A DNA stretch of 64,000 nucleotides from contig OY760942.1 of NCBI GenBank assembly GCA_963664065.1, positions 682,001 to 746,000 of the forward strand, written 5' to 3'. Positions 59,346 to 64,000 of the stretch are shown piece by piece; the stretch's first letter is position 1; each line of letters opens with the position of its first letter. Position numbers and translations under genes: made by a program. The stretch is from JABDJL01 sp963664065. Lineage in GTDB: Bacteria; Pseudomonadota; Gammaproteobacteria; Xanthomonadales; SZUA-36. Below the pieces are notes generated by a model. It had not been told where the DNA came from. It ran no database searches and was given only the letters and a program-made list of their open reading frames with translations.

Positions 59346-60536
59346 ATGGCCTCCGCGCGCTTCATGCCTTTACCCGGTTTGCGGGCGGAGTTTCCAAGCC
59401 TGCAATTGCGAATCATGTGTTGCCTGTTGCTGCCTGTCGGCGGGATGACTGGTGAGAACCATGAAGTCGTTCGGGGTGAGATTATTCAGCGTGGTGCGAT
59501 TGATTGTTTTAAAAAGGGCTTGACCACAAGCGAAGGAGCGCTGGTCTATTGCGAAACCTCTGCGGTTGCCTTCACCGGGGATCGACTCATTATAGCCAGC
59601 GACAAGCCTGTCCCCGGCCATGATCTATCGGCCGTTTTCTCTGTTGCTTATGCAGGAAGCGGGCCGATCGAAGGGCAGTTAACTTACTTTACTGCCGATC
59701 CTTTTACCACTGCGGTCAAATACGAAGACATGACCATTACCCCGGACGGAAAATTTGTCATCGCCACGACTGGGTTTGACCGCATCAAGAACGATTCCAA
59801 TGAGTGGGACGGCTATAACACACTCTTGAGCTGGCCGGTTGACGATTCCGGTTCGGTCAATGTCATAGCCGCAACAAGTAACAACGGGGTGACCAGTTCC
59901 CTGGGTTTGCGCGAAAAAATCTCGCAGGCGCTGTTATCGCCGGAATTTCCGGACGAAGTGCCTTATTTTAAAGTCGAGAGTGTGGCGGCAATTGCCGGTC
60001 ATCAATTGTTGTTTGGTATCCGCGAGGTGGGCGCGCACTATGACAGGTTTGTCTACACGTTCAAGATTATTTCGGTGCAGTACAAGGTCAACAATGGGGT
60101 GCTATCGCTGGCTGGTGACTTCAGGCTAATTTATAACCTTGATATGGACAGCTTGAGCGGGGCGCAACAGTCATCAGCCTTGTCCAGTATTGAGTACGAC
60201 CCTTTTCACGATCGTTTATTCCTGTTGACAAGTTATGAAACCGAAGAAAAAGATGAAGGCCTCGGTGGATATCTCTGGACTTTGCCACTGTCCGGATTGA
60301 GCAATGGGCAAGCGCCTTCACTGGTGCAAACTGAGACCGGGAATGGCCTGCAATTTGCGCACAAAGCTGAAGGCATCACCGTGTTAAGTGAGCAACTTGT
60401 TATGGTTATTCACGACGATGACCGTGTCCTTGGCCGTGAAGTGATTGAAAACCCGGAGACCCAGTTTTCCAGGGCGGCTCACCAGGCAGCATATACTCTG
60501 GTATCTGTTGGGCACACACAGCAATGCAATCAGTAA
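59346..60536 (+). CDS. Protein of unknown function with propeller-like C-terminus
   Basis: 396 residues from ATG 59346, three bases after the TerB-like gene. The N-terminus has a hydrophobic stretch LRIMCCLLLPVGG, perhaps a signal; ATG 59415 is an alternative start. Two Cys follow at DCFKKG and VYCET. The later part has repeated strands with YEDMTITPDGKFVIATTGF, ALSSIEYDPFHDRLFLLTSY and HKAEGITVLSEQLVMVIHDD, in the manner of esterase-like/phytase beta propellers. No catalytic assignment is possible. Confidence 0.65.
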   Translation: MASARFMPLPGLRAEFPSLQLRIMCCLLLPVGGMTGENHEVVRGEIIQRGAIDCFKKGLTTSEGALVYCETSAVAFTGDRLIIASDKPVPGHDLSAVFSVAYAGSGPIEGQLTYFTADPFTTAVKYEDMTITPDGKFVIATTGFDRIKNDSNEWDGYNTLLSWPVDDSGSVNVIAATSNNGVTSSLGLREKISQALLSPEFPDEVPYFKVESVAAIAGHQLLFGIREVGAHYDRFVYTFKIISVQYKVNNGVLSLAGDFRLIYNLDMDSLSGAQQSSALSSIEYDPFHDRLFLLTSYETEEKDEGLGGYLWTLPLSGLSNGQAPSLVQTETGNGLQFAHKAEGITVLSEQLVMVIHDDDRVLGREVIENPETQFSRAAHQAAYTLVSVGHTQQCNQ

Positions 60537-60545
60537 TCTGATTCA

Positions 60546-61238
60546 TCAACTGACGGCCCTCGCCAGGGTCCAGGCTGCGACTTCATTGGCGCCGGAGCGT
60601 TTCAGTACCCGCGAACATTCCGCGATCGTAGAGCCAGTGGTCATCACATCGTCAACCAGGGCAACCCTCATGCCCCTGAGGGGATTACCCCGCCAGTGAA
60701 ATGCCCCCTTCAGGTTTTTCCTTCGGCTTTTGGCATCAAGTCCTGTCTGGGTGGGTGTATGGTGGTGGCGTTGCAGCTCGTAAATTGTGACGGGAACACC
60801 AAGGGCTTTACCGAGTTGCCGGGCCAGTTCAAATGACTGGTTAAATCCCCGATGTAGCAAACGGAAACGGTGCATCGGAACCGGTATCACCAGGTCCGGT
60901 AATGGCAATTCTTTCAGGGCCAGGTTTTCAGCCAGGATGCTTCCGAGCATCGCACCCGCTGCAAGATCATGTTGGAATTTAAATTTATGAATCAGCCGGT
61001 CGACCGGAAACTTAAAAAGAAGCGGGCTCACCGTAGTATCAAAAACCGGTGGCCTGATGATACAGGCACCACATCGTAGATCATCTACATTATGCATTGG
61101 CAGACTACACTGGAGGCAGGCCCCGTCATTCCAGGGTAAGGCTGCCTTGCAAGGCGAGCAGATTCCCGGCCCGGTACACGACAGGCCACAAACGACGCAG
61201 CGCCACGGCAAAATAGCATCGATCATGCTGTCAACCAT
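60546..61238 (-). CDS. comF: ComF family phosphoribosyltransferase-like protein
   Basis: 230 residues from ATG 61238; a longer frame to 61346 exists but would run into the bioB start. Zinc-finger part: WRCVVCGLSCTG, ICSPCKAAL, CLQCSLPM, CGACIIRPPVFD. Then the phosphoribosyltransferase-like fold with LVIPVPMHRFRLLHRGFNQS and the PRPP loop MRVALVDDVMTTGSTIAEC. ComF is needed for DNA uptake in transformable bacteria. Placement between a stress-like gene and divergent bioB is common in gammaproteobacteria. Confidence 0.92.
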   Translation of the reverse strand: MVDSMIDAILPWRCVVCGLSCTGPGICSPCKAALPWNDGACLQCSLPMHNVDDLRCGACIIRPPVFDTTVSPLLFKFPVDRLIHKFKFQHDLAAGAMLGSILAENLALKELPLPDLVIPVPMHRFRLLHRGFNQSFELARQLGKALGVPVTIYELQRHHHTPTQTGLDAKSRRKNLKGAFHWRGNPLRGMRVALVDDVMTTGSTIAECSRVLKRSGANEVAAWTLARAVS

Positions 61239-61330
61239 TTTCCTGAAGCCAGGTTGACAGGCTTTTATGCGCTCAACATACTGCTGCACCAGATACCCGC
61301 TTTCATGTTTGTTCCCTGGAGAAAAGAATA

Positions 61331-62323
61331 ATGAGTCAGCCTTCACAAAACATCAGGCATGACTGGTCGCGGGCTGAAGTACATTCGCTCTTTGAAACGT
61401 CCTTTAATGACCTGCTTTTCCGTGCGCATACGGCTCACCGGGATTATTTTGACCCTGCTGAAGTCCAGATCAGCACTTTATTGAGCATCAAAACCGGCGC
61501 CTGCCCGGAGGATTGCAAATACTGTCCACAGAGTGTCCGCTATGACACCGGGCTCGAGCGCGAAGCCCTAGTTCCTCTGGGTCGGGTATTGGAAGCGGCT
61601 CAAGCGGCAAAAGACAGCGGGGCCAGCCGTTTTTGTATGGGCGCGGCATGGCGTGGCCCCAAGGATCGGGATCTGGATACAGTCATCAAAATGGTGCAAG
61701 GCGTACGTGCACTTGGGCTGGAAACCTGCCTGACACTGGGCATGCTCAAAGCCGACCAGGCAAAAAGGCTCAAGGAAGCGGGCCTTGATTACTACAACCA
61801 CAACCTCGATTCCTCGCCCGAATACTACAAGCAAGTGATCAGCACCCGGACCTACGAAGACCGCCTGGAAACCCTGGAACATGTGCGCCAGGCAGGGCTG
61901 AATGTCTGTTGCGGCGGCATCGTGGGCATGGGTGAAACCCGCGAAGACCGGGCAGGCTTGATGGTGGAATTGGCAAATCTTCCGGAACATCCTCAAAGCG
62001 TTCCAATCAACAACCTGGTGCAGGTCGAAGGCACGCCCCTTGCCGGGATCAAGGCCATTGATCCGCTGGAATTTGTACGCACCATCGCGATTGCGAGAAT
62101 CATGATGCCCGCCTCGGTGGTTCGACTTTCGGCGGGTCGCACTGAAATGAGTGATGAAACGCAGGCATTGTGTTTTTTCGCGGGTGCCAACTCAATTTTC
62201 TACGGCGACAAACTGCTGACAACGGACAACCCGGGAGTTGCCAGGGATCGTGAGTTGCTGAGCCGCCTGGGAATCAGACCGTCGGGATCATCCTTCGGAC
62301 CAGGCCTGGAAACCGTCGCCTGA
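61331..62323 (+). CDS. bioB: Biotin synthase
   Basis: 330 residues from ATG 61331. Radical SAM cluster CPEDCKYCPQS; other Cys for the second cluster in GASRFCMGAAW, LETCLTLG and NVCCGGIVGMGE; the Arg ligand in VRLSAGRTEM. It inserts sulfur into dethiobiotin. No BirA box is recognised upstream. Four bases from bioF. Confidence 0.97.
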   Translation: MSQPSQNIRHDWSRAEVHSLFETSFNDLLFRAHTAHRDYFDPAEVQISTLLSIKTGACPEDCKYCPQSVRYDTGLEREALVPLGRVLEAAQAAKDSGASRFCMGAAWRGPKDRDLDTVIKMVQGVRALGLETCLTLGMLKADQAKRLKEAGLDYYNHNLDSSPEYYKQVISTRTYEDRLETLEHVRQAGLNVCCGGIVGMGETREDRAGLMVELANLPEHPQSVPINNLVQVEGTPLAGIKAIDPLEFVRTIAIARIMMPASVVRLSAGRTEMSDETQALCFFAGANSIFYGDKLLTTDNPGVARDRELLSRLGIRPSGSSFGPGLETVA

Positions 62324-62327
62324 ACAG

Positions 62328-63509
62328 ATGAATACCGGGAAAACCAGCCTCGATCCATGGCTGGCCGCTACTGCTTCGGTACGCCGGCAAAATCATCTGC
62401 AGCGGCAGAGAAAGACTTTGAACTCAAACGGACAAATGTTGGTCTCCCTCGACGGCAACTCACTGATCAATTTCAGCAGTAACGATTATCTCGGATTAGC
62501 CCATGACAATTCTCTTGTTGAAGCCATTGCACGAGGTGCTGCCGAACATGGTGTCGGAAGCGGTGCCTCGGCATTGGTCACGGGATATCGAAGTGTCCAC
62601 CAGGCGCTGGAACACGAACTGGCAGAGTTTCTGCAACGCGATCGCGTGCTTCTGTGCTCTTCCGGCTACCAGGCAAACCTTGCCGTTTTGAGCTGTCTTG
62701 CTTCCCGTGGCGATACCATCATCCAGGATCGCCTGTGCCACGCATCCCTGATCGACGGGGCGAGGCTCAGTGGAGCAGAACTGCGTCGATATCCTCACCT
62801 GGATCTGCAAGGGCTGGAACAACAGTTAAAGCGAGGGGGAGGAGCCAAAACCCTGGTCGTTACGGACGGGATTTTTTCCATGGACGGAGACCGGGCGCCA
62901 CTTCGCAGCCTGTCAGATTCGAGCAAGGCCCACGGCGCCTGGCTGTTGGTTGATGACGCCCATGGGATTGGCATAACCGGACCTGGCGGACGGGGTAGCG
63001 TGGCTGCGGCGAAGCTGGATCAGGATCAGGTTCCCATACTGGTTGGAACGCTGGGAAAGGCCTTCGGCTGCTCAGGAGCATTCATTGCCGGTAGCGAAGC
63101 GCTGATTGATCACATCATCAATGAAGGCCGCACCTACCTGTTTACCACCGCCATATCCCCGGCCATTACTGAGGCTGCCAGAGCAGCGCTGATCCGGGTC
63201 CGATCGGACAAGTGGCGACGTGACCGTCTCAGGGAGCGAATTGAACAGTTCCGCGTGGGAGCGGCAGAGCTTGGCCTGCCAATGCTGGAATCGCATACAC
63301 CAATTCAACCGGTAATGGTCGGAGACGCTGCAAAAACACTGGGAATTTCAGCTGCACTGCAAGTGAAAGGTTTGATGGTCACCGCAATCAGGCCGCCAAC
63401 GGTGGCAGCGGGCTCATCGCGCTTGAGGGTCACGCTTTCCGCCATTCATAAGGCCGCTCAGGTAGCGCAATTGCTGGAGGCATTGTCAGAATGCATAGAC
63501 GCCCGTTGA
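62328..63509 (+). CDS. bioF: 8-amino-7-oxononanoate synthase
   Basis: 393 residues from ATG 62328. PLP alpha-oxoamine synthase: NFSSNDYLGLAHDNSLVEAI, GVGSGASALVTGYRSVHQ, LLCSSGYQANLAVLS, WLLVDDAHGIGITGPGGRG, and the PLP Lys in VGTLGKAFGCSGAF. It joins pimeloyl-CoA or -ACP with alanine. Overlaps bioH by 19 bases. Confidence 0.96.
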   Translation: MNTGKTSLDPWLAATASVRRQNHLQRQRKTLNSNGQMLVSLDGNSLINFSSNDYLGLAHDNSLVEAIARGAAEHGVGSGASALVTGYRSVHQALEHELAEFLQRDRVLLCSSGYQANLAVLSCLASRGDTIIQDRLCHASLIDGARLSGAELRRYPHLDLQGLEQQLKRGGGAKTLVVTDGIFSMDGDRAPLRSLSDSSKAHGAWLLVDDAHGIGITGPGGRGSVAAAKLDQDQVPILVGTLGKAFGCSGAFIAGSEALIDHIINEGRTYLFTTAISPAITEAARAALIRVRSDKWRRDRLRERIEQFRVGAAELGLPMLESHTPIQPVMVGDAAKTLGISAALQVKGLMVTAIRPPTVAAGSSRLRVTLSAIHKAAQVAQLLEALSECIDAR

Positions 63510-64000
63510 TCCGTGTGCTTGGGAAAGGTCCCGACCTGGTAATGCTCCATGGCTGGGGTATGCACAAAAGTATTTGGGGGAATTTTGCCAATCGGTTGGC
63601 AGCGCGATTCAGATTGCATCTTGTAGACTTGCCCGGCCACGGTGAGGCCAGTCGCCTTGATTGTAGTTTCAGCACAAGTGAATTCGCCAAAGAAGTTGCA
63701 GATCACACGCCACCTGCGGCCTGGCTGGGCTGGTCGCTCGGAGGGCAGGTGGCCATCAGGGCAGCTCTTGATCGACAGGAAAAAGTAAGCCAGCTTGTTT
63801 TGCTCTGTACCAACCCTTCCTTTGTAACGACAAATGGCTGGCAGTTTGCGCAGAACCTCCGTGTGTTTGAAGAGTTTTCCAATGAGCTTGAGCAGGACTT
63901 GGCGCAAACCTTGGATCGTTTTATGCGGCTGCAGGTCACAGGCTCAGTCAATGCAAGGCAATCCTTGCGGCAGATGCAAGCCGCGCAATTGGAGTTACCG
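63491..64000 (+). CDS. bioH: Pimeloyl-ACP methyl ester carboxylesterase, cut by the window end
   Basis: The frame runs from ATG 63491 to the window edge (170 residues of about 255), overlapping the end of bioF. Alpha/beta hydrolase motifs: LVMLHGWGMHKSIW (oxyanion), HLVDLPGHGEAS, nucleophile Ser in AWLGWSLGGQVAI, and LVLLCTNPSF. Asp and His of the triad would lie beyond the window. BioH releases the methyl ester from pimeloyl-ACP before bioF. Start and family are clear from context and motifs. Confidence 0.93.
   Translation, partial: MHRRPLIRVLGKGPDLVMLHGWGMHKSIWGNFANRLAARFRLHLVDLPGHGEASRLDCSFSTSEFAKEVADHTPPAAWLGWSLGGQVAIRAALDRQEKVSQLVLLCTNPSFVTTNGWQFAQNLRVFEEFSNELEQDLAQTLDRFMRLQVTGSVNARQSLRQMQAAQLELP

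Noticed and set aside
61239..61330. BirA operator upstream of bioB
   Set aside because: No TTGTAAACC/GGTTTACAA-type pair is visible; only a weak GGTTGACA near 61250.
1..64000. CRISPR array, rRNA or tRNA genes
   Set aside because: No regularly spaced direct repeats, no rRNA-like stretch and no tRNA cloverleaf was recognised by reading; a tRNAscan run would settle it.

Overview
The window looks like a chromosomal segment from a gammaproteobacterium. It has roughly balanced GC. The evidence is an E. coli-like complete his operon led by a TrpR-family regulator, Pseudomonas-like REP hairpins, SlyX, SrkA, ComF-BioB-BioF-BioH, UbiA, and many secreted enzymes with Sec or Tat signals. A free-living aquatic or sediment lineage near Xanthomonadales/Chromatiales is my guess. 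That placement is inference; no rRNA gene is present.

The left third (1-17.3 kb) is the accessory, damaged part. It holds a multicopper oxidase 3' portion lacking its middle copper-binding block, a DUF2779 nuclease and a TerB-like membrane protein. An IS3-family element (4097-5519) sits between two unrelated gene remnants: a TPR protein C-terminus and a Tat multicopper oxidase N-terminus. Then come a TonB-dependent receptor, a winged-helix/nucleotidyltransferase-like regulator, a 5'-truncated CtaA abutting a truncated and frameshifted KAP NTPase that carries an EF-hand, a frameshifted aldo/keto reductase, and a DoxX/MarR pair sharing three identical operator-like sites. A cyclophilin gene is split by an IS1595-family element (15429-17170) that carries two passenger genes.

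The middle (17.3-37.4 kb) is mostly intact housekeeping and stress functions: dienelactone hydrolase, VOC protein, SlyX, SrkA kinase, NYN-domain RNase, IlvE, a pirin-CDF-Kef set, a sulfite dehydrogenase (SorAB-like) pair, M20 dipeptidase, POT peptide transporter, PadR regulator, a DUF885 lipoprotein, an ArsR/ArsI-like pair with duplicated operator sites, and a MarR-GNAT fusion. Two small inverted-repeat elements with GGGGTCAGAG ends and two REP hairpins lie here.

From 37.4 to 44.9 kb is the histidine operon, yerC-like/hisG/D/C/B/H/A/F/IE, tightly packed on the minus strand. From 46.0 to 54.1 kb is a translationally coupled plus-strand operon that looks like hydroxyproline catabolism (DapA-like deaminase, GntR, FAD oxidase, 4-hydroxyproline epimerase, pyrroline-carboxylate reductase-like protein, second proline-racemase-family enzyme), followed by a DUF885 peptidase and a DUF4399 protein. 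The second racemase-family enzyme resembles trans-3-hydroxyproline dehydratases but has Cys where those have Thr.

The right end (54-64 kb) has a degenerate-Nudix/kinase fusion and a VOC gene (both frameshifted), TatD, UbiA, a RimJ-type acetyltransferase, a second TerB-like protein paralogous to the one at 2.9 kb, a secreted protein of unknown function, ComF and the start of a biotin cluster (bioB, bioF, bioH cut by the window end).

Six genes show apparent single frameshifts, so either sequence errors or real decay must be considered. No CRISPR array, rRNA or tRNA gene was seen.
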